Source: Streptomyces corynorhini
GTDB lineage: Bacteria > Actinomycetota > Actinomycetes > Streptomycetales > Streptomycetaceae
DNA: 64,000 nucleotides
Direction of reading: 5' to 3'
Assembly (NCBI RefSeq): GCF_003346515.1
Contig: NZ_QQNA01000080.1
Location: 1-64,000 of the forward strand
Part shown: positions 50,705 through 58,978 of the stretch, one piece after another
How the letters are laid out: every line of letters begins with the position of its first letter
Position numbering within the stretch: position 1 is the first letter of the stretch
Notes under the pieces: generated by a model
What the model saw: only the letters and a program-made list of their open reading frames with translations
The model's database searches: none
What the model was told of the DNA's origin: nothing
Position numbers and translations under genes: made by a program

Positions 50705-52575
50705 TCGATGTCGAGAGCTACCCGATTGTCAGCGCGGACATGACGGTCAAGGCGATGCGTGACAGCGGGTACAAATCCACCGCGCATGCGATCGCCGAGC
50801 TCATCGACAACGGCATCGAAGCGCAGGGGGACGTCGTCGAGCTCTTCGCCGTTGAAGCGACGAAGCGGCCCACTGAGCGATCGCGCTACCCAATCGCGAA
50901 GATCGCGGTGATGGACAACGGCACCGGGATGGACAGGGAAACCCTGCGGAAGTCGCTGCGCTTCGGGGTCGGTAGCCGACAGGAGCGTAAGGGCATAGGG
51001 CGTTTTGGTGTCGGCCTCCCCAACTCCAGCATGTCCCAGTGCACCCGTGTAGATGTCTGGTCGTGGCAGAACGGACCCGAGAACGCCCTGCACACATACC
51101 TCGATCTGCACCGGATCGAGGGCACCGATGCACAGGTGCCGGAGCCGGTGCAGAACCCTGTTCCTCAGGAATGGCAGAAGCTCAGCCAGGGGCTTGGGGC
51201 GTCCGGCACCTTGGTTCTCTGGACCGATCTCGACCGAGTCCAATGGATCGGGACCGACGCAACCCTCAAGCACACTGAGTGGCTCATTGGCCGCATCTAC
51301 CGCAGGTACATCACGGATGGGCGGTGCAGGATCCGTCTCGTGCCGGTCCACGGCTGGGACGAACTCCCTGGGGCAGCTGATGCCCTCCCTAATGATCCGC
51401 TGTACCTGACCCCACGCTCGTCGGCCCCTGCACCTTTCGACGTGAAGCCGATGTTCCAGCCGATCGGCGCGGGGTCGACAGGGGAGATCGGCGTCGAACA
51501 GTTCATGGTCAAGGGGGTGGACGGGAAGACGTACCCGGTCAAGGTCCGCGCCTCGATCGCTAGGGATGCGGCTCGGCGCTCGGACATTGAGGAGGAGCCT
51601 TGGCCAGATGACGTGACTCCCACTCTGGACCCCGGCCGAACTTCCTGGGGCAAGCACGCGGCGCGGAATCTCGGAATTTCGCTCATGCGGGCGGACCGGG
51701 AGCTTGATCTAGACAACGGATGGACCAGTACGTACGACCCGGTTGAACGGTGGTGGGGGATCGAGATCGACTTCCCGCCTCAGCTCGACGAAATCTTCGG
51801 CGTCACGAACAACAAGCAGTCAGCCACAAAGTTCACGGCCCTCTCACACTTCGACTGGACGGAGGAAGGGGAGGGGCTCACCCAGCTGGAGTTCAAGGAG
51901 CTACTGAAGGAGGAAGGTGACGGCCGTGTCCCGCTGATGGAGATCGTCTTCCATGTACGGGACAAGCTCCTCAAGCTGCTCAGGGATGAACTCAAGCAGC
52001 AGACGCGCGGTACGCGTAAGGCCCGAAGTCGCCATGAGTCAGCTGAGAAACAGGCTGAGCAGGCCGTGCGGCGTCGGCGAGAGGAAGCCGGACCGAGCGA
52101 GACGGACTTGCTGGAGAACCAGAAGACGGTCGAGGAAAGCCGGCGGGAACAGATCGATGACTTGGTCAAGCAGTACGACTACACGCCACGCGATGCAGAG
52201 CGCATCGTTGCCGAGACTATGGCGCAGAACCGACACGTTCGCCTGATCACTAGCCACGCCCCTGACTCGCCAGCGTTCTTCAACATCAAGTACTACGGGG
52301 GCGTACTCCAGGTCTCGTTGAACATGGATCACCCCGTCTATGACGACCTGGTGGAAGTCCTGGATGACGAGTACCAGGAGGACTCCAGCCCGAGCGAACT
52401 CAAGGACCGTCTGGAGCGAGCCTCGAGCGCCTTCAAGCTGCTGCTGTTCTCCTGGGCGCGCTTCGAGGACGAGACGACGAAACCGATCACCAAGGATCGC
52501 ATCAAGAGCTTCCGACAGGACTGGGGTCGCATGGCCCGAGAGTTCTTCACTGTTGATGAAGAGGACGATGAGTGA
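50701..52575 (+). CDS. GHKL-type ATPase of the putative Ssp restriction module
   Basis: 624 residues from ATG 50701 (GTG 50689 also in frame). The Bergerat fold is clear: AIAELIDNGIEAQ (N box, 31-43), VMDNGTGMD (G1, 70-78) and GIGRFGVGLPNSS (G2, 98-110). A long middle domain and a charged coiled segment near 430-475 (KARSRHESAEKQAEQAVRRR) follow. HSP90/MORC/MutL-like ATPases clamp around DNA or proteins. ATGA overlap with the helicase and GTGA overlap with the nuclease gene show one operon. Confidence 0.85.
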   Translation: MIDVESYPIVSADMTVKAMRDSGYKSTAHAIAELIDNGIEAQGDVVELFAVEATKRPTERSRYPIAKIAVMDNGTGMDRETLRKSLRFGVGSRQERKGIGRFGVGLPNSSMSQCTRVDVWSWQNGPENALHTYLDLHRIEGTDAQVPEPVQNPVPQEWQKLSQGLGASGTLVLWTDLDRVQWIGTDATLKHTEWLIGRIYRRYITDGRCRIRLVPVHGWDELPGAADALPNDPLYLTPRSSAPAPFDVKPMFQPIGAGSTGEIGVEQFMVKGVDGKTYPVKVRASIARDAARRSDIEEEPWPDDVTPTLDPGRTSWGKHAARNLGISLMRADRELDLDNGWTSTYDPVERWWGIEIDFPPQLDEIFGVTNNKQSATKFTALSHFDWTEEGEGLTQLEFKELLKEEGDGRVPLMEIVFHVRDKLLKLLRDELKQQTRGTRKARSRHESAEKQAEQAVRRRREEAGPSETDLLENQKTVEESRREQIDDLVKQYDYTPRDAERIVAETMAQNRHVRLITSHAPDSPAFFNIKYYGGVLQVSLNMDHPVYDDLVEVLDDEYQEDSSPSELKDRLERASSAFKLLLFSWARFEDETTKPITKDRIKSFRQDWGRMAREFFTVDEEDDE

Positions 52576-53489
52576 GACCGGACCACGTCTGGGGACAGCT
52601 ACATGAGTTGCTGAGCTCGGCACGCGAACGCGTGGTGCTGGTAGCTCCCTTCATCAAGAAGGAAGTGTTCGCTGCGGCAGTTGCCGCCCTCGGTGACCGA
52701 GACGTCGAACTGCTTTGTGTGACCCGCTGGGGGGTCATGGAGATTGCGGCAGGCGTCTCAGATCCGGAGATCGCGGAGATCGCAGAGCGGGATCCTCGAG
52801 TCTCTATCGTGCTTTGCCACGACCTACACGCGAAGGTGTATGTGGCGGACGAACGCTGCCTCGTGGGGTCAGCCAACCTCACGGGACGTGCAACAGGGCG
52901 GAGGATCCCGAAGAACCTCGAGCTGCTCGTAGAGGTTCCTGTCGAGCACCCGGAGGTGCAATCCGTTCTCGAACAGATCCAGCAATCGGCGGTGCCTGCG
53001 GATGCCGAGATGGGTCGGAGACTTCGTGAGCAGGCGAATCTGCTGGCTGGCGATGAAGACCGTCCTCAGGTTGTCGTCATCGCAGATGAGGCGGAGTCGA
53101 TCCGCACGTTGTGGCGTCCAGAGACTCGGACGCCACAACGTCTCTACAGGGTCTATCGCGGGCTGAAGTGCGACTTCCCGAGCGAGATTCTTGCTGGAGT
53201 TGTACGGGACCTTGCCCATCTCGACGTACCGCCCGGTCTTGACGAGACAGCCTTCTCACGGGCCGTACGGACCTGTTTGTACGGGCTACCAGAGGTTGCC
53301 GCGCTCGCGAGGAAAGGCAGCCTCAACCAGGTGGACCTTGAGCAGTCGATCCTAGAAGCGGACGGCTGCGGGGAGGAAGTCGCTCAGCGTGCGGCGGAGA
53401 ACATCGCTGAGTGGCTGAAGTATTTCGATGAGGTCAGGATCGTCTCGACTGGGCCCTGGGAGATCAGGCCGGGGCGAGAGTTTCGATGA
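52572..53489 (+). CDS. PLD-family nuclease of the putative Ssp restriction module
   Basis: 305 residues from GTG 52572. One phospholipase-D/HKD motif: H86-A-K88-x4-D93 followed by LVGSANLTG (98-106), in a PLDc_2-like N-terminal domain of about 160 residues (VVLVAPFIKKEVFAAAVAAL). A single HKD motif implies a dimer, as in Nuc-type nucleases and DISARM DrmC. The C-terminal 150 residues are helical with no recognised family. The likely role is cleavage of non-phosphorothioated invading DNA guided by the helicase and ATPase. Confidence 0.85.
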   Translation: MRPDHVWGQLHELLSSARERVVLVAPFIKKEVFAAAVAALGDRDVELLCVTRWGVMEIAAGVSDPEIAEIAERDPRVSIVLCHDLHAKVYVADERCLVGSANLTGRATGRRIPKNLELLVEVPVEHPEVQSVLEQIQQSAVPADAEMGRRLREQANLLAGDEDRPQVVVIADEAESIRTLWRPETRTPQRLYRVYRGLKCDFPSEILAGVVRDLAHLDVPPGLDETAFSRAVRTCLYGLPEVAALARKGSLNQVDLEQSILEADGCGEEVAQRAAENIAEWLKYFDEVRIVSTGPWEIRPGREFR

Positions 53490-53511
53490 TCCAGAAGGCG
53501 GAGCGCCACTG

Positions 53512-53847
53512 ATGAGTACGATGGTGAAGCTCGTACGGGACAGGATTCCGGAGATCATCCGGCGGAACGGGGAGGAGCCTGCCACATACGTCGCCGGTGC
53601 GCCGGAGTATCGGAAGCGGTTGCGTGACAAGTTGAGTGAGGAGGTTGGTGAGTTCCTTGAGGCCGAGGAAGAGCATTCCAAGGAGGAGCTCGCCGACGTG
53701 CTCGAAGTGGTTCACGCGCTTGCGCGGGATCTGGGCATGACGCTGGAAGATCTTGAACGCCGCCGTGCGGAAAAGGCCGCCGAACGTGGTGGCTTTGAGG
53801 GGCGGATCATGTGGACAGACGTGGAGAACGGCAGCGGTCGGCGGTAG
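53512..53847 (+). CDS. MazG-like nucleoside triphosphate pyrophosphohydrolase
   Basis: 111 residues. KLVRDRIPEIIRRNGEEP, then the metal-binding EEVGEFLEAEEEHS and KEELADVLEVVHALA give the EExxE and ExxD pattern of all-alpha NTP pyrophosphatases (MazG/phosphoribosyl-ATP hydrolase-like). It hydrolyses NTP or dNTP to monophosphate and pyrophosphate. It starts 22 bp after the nuclease stop and is followed by a terminator, so it is the fourth gene of the operon. It could drain or clean the nucleotide pool during infection. Confidence 0.85.
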   Translation: MSTMVKLVRDRIPEIIRRNGEEPATYVAGAPEYRKRLRDKLSEEVGEFLEAEEEHSKEELADVLEVVHALARDLGMTLEDLERRRAEKAAERGGFEGRIMWTDVENGSGRR

Positions 53848-53895
53848 GCGAGTCCGCCTTCGCCAGGTGGGACGTGTGGGTACCGCAGCGGTGTT

Positions 53896-53940
53896 GGGGC
53901 GGCTTGGAGATCATGATCTACAAGCCGCCCCAGTCGTTTT
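53896..53940 (+). terminator. Strong terminator ending the defence operon
   Basis: GGGGCGGCTTG (53896-53906) pairs exactly with CAAGCCGCCCC (53921-53931), followed by CAGTCGTTTT. Located 49 bp after the MazG-like stop. Confidence 0.85.
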
Positions 53941-54002
53941 GCGGGGCGCCGCGTCAGCGCGCCTGCGGCTGGCCGTTGTTGGACGGTGTGAGGCTGCCGT
54001 CC

Positions 54003-54291
54003 TGGTGAGGGAAGGCTCTGGTGGTGTCGTCGAGATGATCGAGCCGGTGGGAATGGTGACGTCGACGCCGGACAGGGCAGGTTCCGAGGCGGTGCCGGGG
54101 TACGTGAAGGTCACCTTCTCGAAGTGGATCTCGCTGACCTGATCGGGGAGCGGGCGGCCGGTGGTGGGTCCGCTGCAGACGGTGCTCTCTCCGAGGCGAC
54201 GCAGCTCGCCTTCGACCGCGGTCCGGCGCGAGGCATCGCCCCGGGCTTCAGGTTTAGTCATGCTGGCCAAGGTGCAAGCGGGCACTGACAA
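54003..54291 (-). pseudogene. ABC-transporter ATPase fragment
   Basis: In the 545-bp stretch between MazG-like and NUDIX-like genes the minus strand encodes VSEIHFEKVTFTYPGTASE followed by PALSGVDVTIPTGS, the start of an ABC ATPase nucleotide-binding domain (the pre-Walker-A strand and loop). The frame then continues into unrelated residues with no Walker A. It is a truncated remnant, probably left when the island was inserted or rearranged. Confidence 0.65.
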
Positions 54292-54392
54292 TCCACTCTG
54301 CGTGATCTCTGGTCAAGCGCTGCACGATATCTGCGGAGCTACACCTGGTCTCGTACCGGGAGGATCCTCGTGGCCTGGTAGGGGAGAACCCC

Positions 54393-54863
54393 TCAGAAGA
54401 GCGAGATAGGGCCATTGGGGAGCCAGCCCTCGATGTACCCCGTCGTGAGCGTGACCACCCCCTCGGGGAAGACCTCACGCCTGCGCTTACGCAGGTATTC
54501 CAGAGTCCAGCGAGCGTGGGTGGCTGAGCGTTCCTCGAGCCGGTCGCCCTCCGCGTTGCTAATGTGGATGACGAAGACGCGGGTGGCCGTCACGCGGGCG
54601 AACTCCCAATCCTCGGTGTACTCCGTGTGGCGCCTCCCGTAGACGGGGCCGAAACGGGGCGCGAGCAGCCCGAACTCCTTGGTGAGGAATGCTGTCGCTG
54701 TCGCGCGAAAATCAGCGCCGTTCGTCATCCGAATCTGTGGAACGGTCCAGCCGCCGCAGCATCCGCCGCACAGCATGAGCCTCTGCTGCTCGTCCAGGAG
54801 CAACAGGTAACAGGGGCGATCAAGACGGGGCCACGGGAGCCAAGGCGTGGTGCATTCGGGCAT
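54393..54863 (-). CDS. NUDIX-like fold protein without a canonical NUDIX box
   Basis: 156 residues. CYLLLLDEQQRLMLCGGCCG, GWTVPQIRMTNGADFRATAT and AFLTKEFGLLAPRFGPVYG follow the NUDIX strand-helix layout, but the GX5EX7REUXEEXGU signature is not intact, so hydrolase activity is uncertain. The C-terminal HARWTLEYLRKRRREVFPEG segment is typical of Streptomyces proteins of this group. Its start lies close to the palindromic operator at 54886-54900. Confidence 0.6.
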   Translation of the reverse strand: MPECTTPWLPWPRLDRPCYLLLLDEQQRLMLCGGCCGGWTVPQIRMTNGADFRATATAFLTKEFGLLAPRFGPVYGRRHTEYTEDWEFARVTATRVFVIHISNAEGDRLEERSATHARWTLEYLRKRRREVFPEGVVTLTTGYIEGWLPNGPISLF

Positions 54864-54885
54864 GACTGAAGACTCAGCTGTTGCT

Positions 54886-54900
54886 ACTTGTATAGCAAGT
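54886..54900 (-). promoter_or_regulatory. 15-bp palindromic operator upstream of the NUDIX-like gene
   Basis: ACTTGTATAGCAAGT at 54886-54900 (read on the minus strand as ACTTGCTATACAAGT) is palindromic except at its centre and overlaps a TATA-like -10 about 25 bp upstream of the ATG. It matches the motif before the XRE gene at 41302-41316. Palindromes of this shape are typical of GntR-type repressor sites in Streptomyces; the repressor is not in this window. The rest of the gene-free stretch 54864-55298 holds only the repeat listed next. Confidence 0.55.
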
Positions 54901-55100
54901 CGGGAGGTTCGAATGGGGGTACCTCTAGCGAGTTGGGCCCCTTGCTTACTGATTCCGTTCGTGCCAGCTGTGAGGCGGGTACTGGATCACGTTGACCTGC
55001 GCAAACCTGGAAAAGCGTTAGGAAAAGTCACGAACCGCGTTCGCAGGACTCCCAGCACACAGAGCGTGACCTGCGGCGACGTAATTTCCAACAGATCCCA

Positions 55101-55137
55101 CGAAGGCGAACGAAGGCGACGAAGGACGAAGGCGAGA
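55101..55137. repeat. Short GAAGGCGA-type tandem repeat
   Basis: Four consecutive variants of CGAAGGCGA (CGAAGGCGAA, CGAAGGCGAC, GAAGGA, CGAAGGCGAG) lie in the non-coding stretch between the NUDIX-like and MFS genes. No coding role was found. Confidence 0.6.
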
Positions 55138-55298
55138 CGGCTGTACCCGTTGACCGGCGCGGACTGCGCCGGAGCGGCAGCTTTACCAGGTGCGGGGCGG
55201 TTGACCGCCTGACGTGAACAGGGTAGCGGATTCGGCGTTGAGGGGTTGCGTCCGGTTGCTTCGCGGGGGGTGATCCGTCCGTCGGGGGCGGGGTGGGA

Positions 55299-56525
55299 TC
55301 AGAGGCCGACGATCATGCCGCCGCCCTTCCGCGCTCCACCGAGGCCCGTCCACCGTGCCTCGCGGCCCCGGGACAGGAATTGCTCTTCGAGCAGGAGCAG
55401 CAGTGCGGCGGCCGTCAGCAGGCCGCCGACCAGGAAGGTGCCGCGTGCGCCGAAGAGGGGGAGCAGCAGGCTGCCCGCGAGGGCGCCCGCGGCCACGCCG
55501 GAGTTGTAGGCGGCGCTGTTCGCGGCCGCGGCCGTTTCCGTGCGGCCCGGTGCGACGTGCATGACGCGGCTCTGCGTGGCCATGAAGACGGGCCCCAGCG
55601 AGGCGCCCAGGAACATGAGCATGATGACTGCCACGGTCTGTGACGTGCCCGCCGTGTACAGGCCGAGCAGCGCCACCGTCTGCGTCGTCACGGGCAGGGT
55701 CAGGGTCGCCCGGGGGAAGCGGTCGAGGAGCTGCCCGTACACCGCGACGCCGACGATGCCGGTGACGCCGAGGACGAGGAGCAGTGTGCTGACGGTGGAC
55801 TCGGCGAACCCGGCCTCGTCCACGAGGAAGTTGGAGATGTAGGTGTACGCGGCGAAGGCTCCGGTGACGGTCAGCGCGGTGACGGCCAGCACGACCGCGA
55901 AGCGGCGGGTGTCCGGCGCGACACCGCGCGCGGCGTGGCCCTCTTCCGGGTGGGACGTCGGCAGCGCCGTGGCGATCACGATCAGGGAGGGGATGGCGAG
56001 CGCGCCGACCACCAGGAACGGGAGCTGCCAACTCGTGTGGTGGCCCAGCCAGGTGCCGCCGGGCACCCCCACCACGAGGGCGAGCGAACCGCCCACGGAC
56101 AGCGCTCCGATGACGCGCCCCCGGACGCGCGGGGGGAACAGGCCGACCGCGACCGGTCCCATCACCGCCCAGAACAGGGCCTGGGCCACCGCGGTGACCA
56201 CGCGGCCGGCCAGCAGCGCCCAGTAGGACGGGACCGTGGCCGCCACGAGGCTCGCCAGGAACAGCGCGGCCAGCAGGGCACAGAGGACGAGGCGGCGCGG
56301 GACGGAGCGGGTCACCTTGGCGATCGGCACCGAGATGACGGCCACGGTGAGGCCATATCCGGACACCAGCAGACCGATGGCCGACAGCGACCGGCCGAGG
56401 TCGTCCGAGATCAGCTTGAGGATGCCGATCGGCAGATTCTCAGTGGTGTTGAAGGCGAACGCACCCAGCATGAGCGCGCCGACCACGGCCACACCACGCC
56501 AATTCGTCGGCTTCTCCGTTGTCAT
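55299..56525 (-). CDS. MFS transporter (DHA1 type)
   Basis: 408 residues, about 12 transmembrane helices. GALMLGAFAFNTTENLPIGI starts helix 1, VSGYGLTVAVISVPIAKVTR carries the loop 2-3 region and RVVTAVAQALFWAVMGPVAV is helix 4. The size and pattern match drug/sugar-efflux DHA1 antiporters such as the AraJ/SotB group. Acts in the cytoplasmic membrane; substrate unknown. Single-gene unit on the minus strand. Confidence 0.88.
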   Translation of the reverse strand: MTTEKPTNWRGVAVVGALMLGAFAFNTTENLPIGILKLISDDLGRSLSAIGLLVSGYGLTVAVISVPIAKVTRSVPRRLVLCALLAALFLASLVAATVPSYWALLAGRVVTAVAQALFWAVMGPVAVGLFPPRVRGRVIGALSVGGSLALVVGVPGGTWLGHHTSWQLPFLVVGALAIPSLIVIATALPTSHPEEGHAARGVAPDTRRFAVVLAVTALTVTGAFAAYTYISNFLVDEAGFAESTVSTLLLVLGVTGIVGVAVYGQLLDRFPRATLTLPVTTQTVALLGLYTAGTSQTVAVIMLMFLGASLGPVFMATQSRVMHVAPGRTETAAAANSAAYNSGVAAGALAGSLLLPLFGARGTFLVGGLLTAAALLLLLEEQFLSRGREARWTGLGGARKGGGMIVGL

Positions 56526-56676
56526 CCGTCCTCCAGGTTCACCGTCAGCGCACAGAAGCTCCTTGGTCGGGCATTTGGGCAGCCCAGGGGGGGGAAGGCC
56601 GGGTGACCCCGTCGCCTTGTCCCTGGCTCCCTTGAAACTGAGGTGAGCGCTGCCGGGATTTATGCCGATGGGGGCC

Positions 56677-57060
56677 TCAGCCGTTACGGGCGACCGGCTC
56701 GGGGGGACCGGAGTCGAGCGCGTCGAGCACCGCGTCGCCGTTCGTCCTCGCCCACTCGGTGAGCATGCGGATCGGATCGATCAGCGTCGCCCCGAGCGGG
56801 GTGAGTTCGTACTCGACGCGAGGCGGCACCTCGGCGTAGGCGTGGCGGCGGATGAGTCCGTGCGCCTCCAGCCGTCGGAGCGTCTGGGTGAGCATCTTGC
56901 GGGAGATGCCGCCGATCAGCTGGATCAGCTCGCCATGGCGTACCGGGCCTTCGCTGAGGCCGTAGAGCACGACCGCCGTCCACTTGTCGGCGATGAGTTC
57001 GACTGTCAGACGCGCCGGACAGTCGGCGAGAAAGGGATCACCGGGACCGAATCCGCTCAT
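56677..57060 (-). CDS. HxlR-family transcriptional regulator
   Basis: 127 residues from ATG 57060. DCPARLTVELIADKWTAVVL, RHGELIQLIGGISRKMLTQT and LRRLEAHGLIRRHAYAEVPP then VEYELTPLGATL are the full HxlR winged-helix signature, including the N-terminal Cys implicated in redox or aldehyde sensing. Divergent from the oxidoreductase gene with 76 bp between, so it probably controls that gene. Confidence 0.92.
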   Translation of the reverse strand: MSGFGPGDPFLADCPARLTVELIADKWTAVVLYGLSEGPVRHGELIQLIGGISRKMLTQTLRRLEAHGLIRRHAYAEVPPRVEYELTPLGATLIDPIRMLTEWARTNGDAVLDALDSGPPEPVARNG

Positions 57061-57136
57061 GGCGCCAAAGGTACCTGCCGGTTCCTGTCGGAAACATAGC
57101 CTGGATTTTCTCCCCCCTTCCAAAGTCAGGAGAGTC

Positions 57137-58063
57137 ATGCGAGCCATCACCCAGCAGGCGTTCGGCGGTCCCGAGGTGCTCACCATCGTGGACGCGCCCG
57201 AGCCCCGGCCCCTCCCGACCGAGGTTCTCGTCCGCGTCAAGGCGATCGGGCTGAACCCGCTGGAGGCGCTCCTGCGCGCCGGTGGGTTCCCGCTGATCGG
57301 CCGGCCGCCGTTCGTCCTCGGGTGGGACATCAGCGGCGTGGTCGAGGAGGCGCGGACGTGGCGATGGAGGCCCGGCGACGAGGTGTTCGGGATGCCGCTG
57401 TTCCCGCGGGCGGCGAGCGCGTACGCCGAGGTCGTCTCGGCGCCGGCGCTGCACCTGGTGCGCAAGCCGGCGTCCCTCTCGCACGTCGAGGCGTCGGCGC
57501 TGCCGGTCGTCGGGCTGACGGCTTGGCAGGGCCTCGTCGACCTCGGCGGCGTGACCGAGGGCGACCGCGTCCTGGTCCACGGCGGTGGTGGCGGGGTCGG
57601 CCACGTAGCGATCCAGATCGCGAAGGCGCTCGGGGCGCACGTGATCGCGACCGCCAGCGGAAGCAAGCGGGAGTTCGTCGAGGGGCTCGGTGCCGACGAG
57701 GTGATCGACTACACGGCGGTCGACTTCACCGGGGCGGTCGGTGACATCGATGTCGTGCTCGACACGATCGGCGGCGACACCGCCGCGCGGTCGCTCGAAG
57801 TGCTCCGTCCTGGCGGTCACCTGGTGACGGCGGTGGCCGAGGAGGACGTGCGGCTCGTCGCCACGTACGAGGCGGCCGGCAGGCGCTTCAGCGGCATTGC
57901 GGTCGACCCCGATCCGGTCGCCCTGCGAGGTCTCGTCGAACTCGTCGAACGGGGCAGGCTCCGGGTCCACGTCCAGGAGACGTTCCCGTTCGAGCGTGTC
58001 ACCGACGCGCACCGGCTGCTCGAAAGCGGTCATCTTCAGGGCAAGCTCGTCCTCACCGTCTGA
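57137..58063 (+). CDS. Zinc-independent quinone oxidoreductase (MDR family)
   Basis: 308 residues from ATG 57137, with AGGAGAG upstream. MDR layout: N-terminal GroES-like domain (PLPTEVLVRVKAIGLNPLEA, FVLGWDISGVVEEA), then the Rossmann NADPH site VLVHGGGGGVGHVAIQIAKA and ADEVIDYTAVDF. Zinc-ligand Cys residues are absent, as in QOR-type enzymes. It would reduce quinones or enones with NADPH. Divergent from HxlR, a pairing often seen for aldehyde or quinone response. Confidence 0.9.
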   Translation: MRAITQQAFGGPEVLTIVDAPEPRPLPTEVLVRVKAIGLNPLEALLRAGGFPLIGRPPFVLGWDISGVVEEARTWRWRPGDEVFGMPLFPRAASAYAEVVSAPALHLVRKPASLSHVEASALPVVGLTAWQGLVDLGGVTEGDRVLVHGGGGGVGHVAIQIAKALGAHVIATASGSKREFVEGLGADEVIDYTAVDFTGAVGDIDVVLDTIGGDTAARSLEVLRPGGHLVTAVAEEDVRLVATYEAAGRRFSGIAVDPDPVALRGLVELVERGRLRVHVQETFPFERVTDAHRLLESGHLQGKLVLTV

Positions 58064-58082
58064 TCCCGTCGTGGGCTCTGAA

Positions 58083-58145
58083 GGTTCTGCGGGTTCTGTG
58101 GGTTCTGCCGGTTCTGCCGGTTCTGTGGGTTCCGTGGGATCTGCG
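58083..58145. repeat. Tandem 9-bp repeat after the oxidoreductase gene
   Basis: Seven consecutive 9-mers of consensus GGTTCTGYS run from 58083 to 58145, then decay into related TCCGTG/CTTCCGTG units to about 58197. They lie in the 177-bp gap between convergent genes. Copy number is likely to vary between strains. Confidence 0.85.
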
Positions 58146-58240
58146 GGGCTCCGTGAGTCCGTGACTTCCGTGGGTTTCGTGACTTCCGTGAGTTCGGTCC
58201 GTGGGGACAGCGGCGACGGCGGGGTGCGGGAGAGGAAGGG

Positions 58241-58978
58241 TCATGCCATACCGCCGTTGGCGTACAGGACCTGACCGTTGACCCATCGGCCGGGGCCGGC
58301 CAGGAACGCGACGACCTCGGAGATGTCCTCCGGGGTGCCGAGGCGCTCCATCGGATTGGCCCGCGCGATGTTCTCGGTGAGTTCCTGGCTCTTGCCCTCG
58401 AAGAAGAGCGGTGTGGCGGTCGGGCCGGGCGCGACGGCGTTGACCGTGATGTCACGGCCGCGCAGTTCGCGGGCGAGGATCAGGGTCAGGGCCTCGACGC
58501 CCCCCTTGGAGGCGGCATAGGCGCCGTACGTGGGCATCTGCAGCTTGGTCACGGTCGTGGAGAAGTTGATGATCGCGCCGCCGGTACGGATGTGCTGGGC
58601 GGCGAGGCGGTCGACCACGAAGGTCCCGCGCAGATTGGTCCGCATGATCCGGTCGAAGGTGTCCAGGTCCATGGTGGCGATCGGCGCGAGCGGCATGATG
58701 CCCGCCGAGTGCACGACCACGTCGACATGGCCGTACTCGTCCTTGGCGTGCTGGAAGAGGGCCGCCGCCTCGGGCTCCTCGGCGATGTCGGCGCCGAAAG
58801 CCGAGGCCACACCGCCGGCCGCGCGGATCCCCTCGACGACCTCCTCGGCCGGTGCGGCATGGCGCGCATAGTGCACGACGACCGCGAAGCCGTCCGCGGC
58901 CAGGCGCCGGGCGGCACTGGAACCGATGCCGCCGGAACCGCCGGTGACGATCGCGACACGCTGGGAATCGTTGCTCAT
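58241..58978 (-). CDS. Short-chain dehydrogenase/reductase
   Basis: 245 residues. Cofactor loop TGGSGGIG (12-19), VVVHSAGIMP (NNAG equivalent), catalytic Ser in IINFSTTVTK and the YxxxK in YGAYAASKGG. ELRGRDITVNAVAPGPTATP and the C-terminal WVNGQVLYANGGMA are typical of classical SDRs of the FabG-like group. NAD(P)H-dependent oxidoreduction of an unknown carbonyl. Divergent from a TetR gene that probably controls it. Confidence 0.92.
   Translation of the reverse strand: MSNDSQRVAIVTGGSGGIGSSAARRLAADGFAVVVHYARHAAPAEEVVEGIRAAGGVASAFGADIAEEPEAAALFQHAKDEYGHVDVVVHSAGIMPLAPIATMDLDTFDRIMRTNLRGTFVVDRLAAQHIRTGGAIINFSTTVTKLQMPTYGAYAASKGGVEALTLILARELRGRDITVNAVAPGPTATPLFFEGKSQELTENIARANPMERLGTPEDISEVVAFLAGPGRWVNGQVLYANGGMA

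Noticed and set aside
49088-53489. Reading the helicase plus PLD genes as DISARM
   Set aside because: DISARM needs DrmB (DUF1998) and a methylase, both absent; a GHKL ATPase lies between the two genes instead.
58083-58197. CRISPR-like array
   Set aside because: Units of 9 bp are contiguous with no spacers and there are no cas genes.
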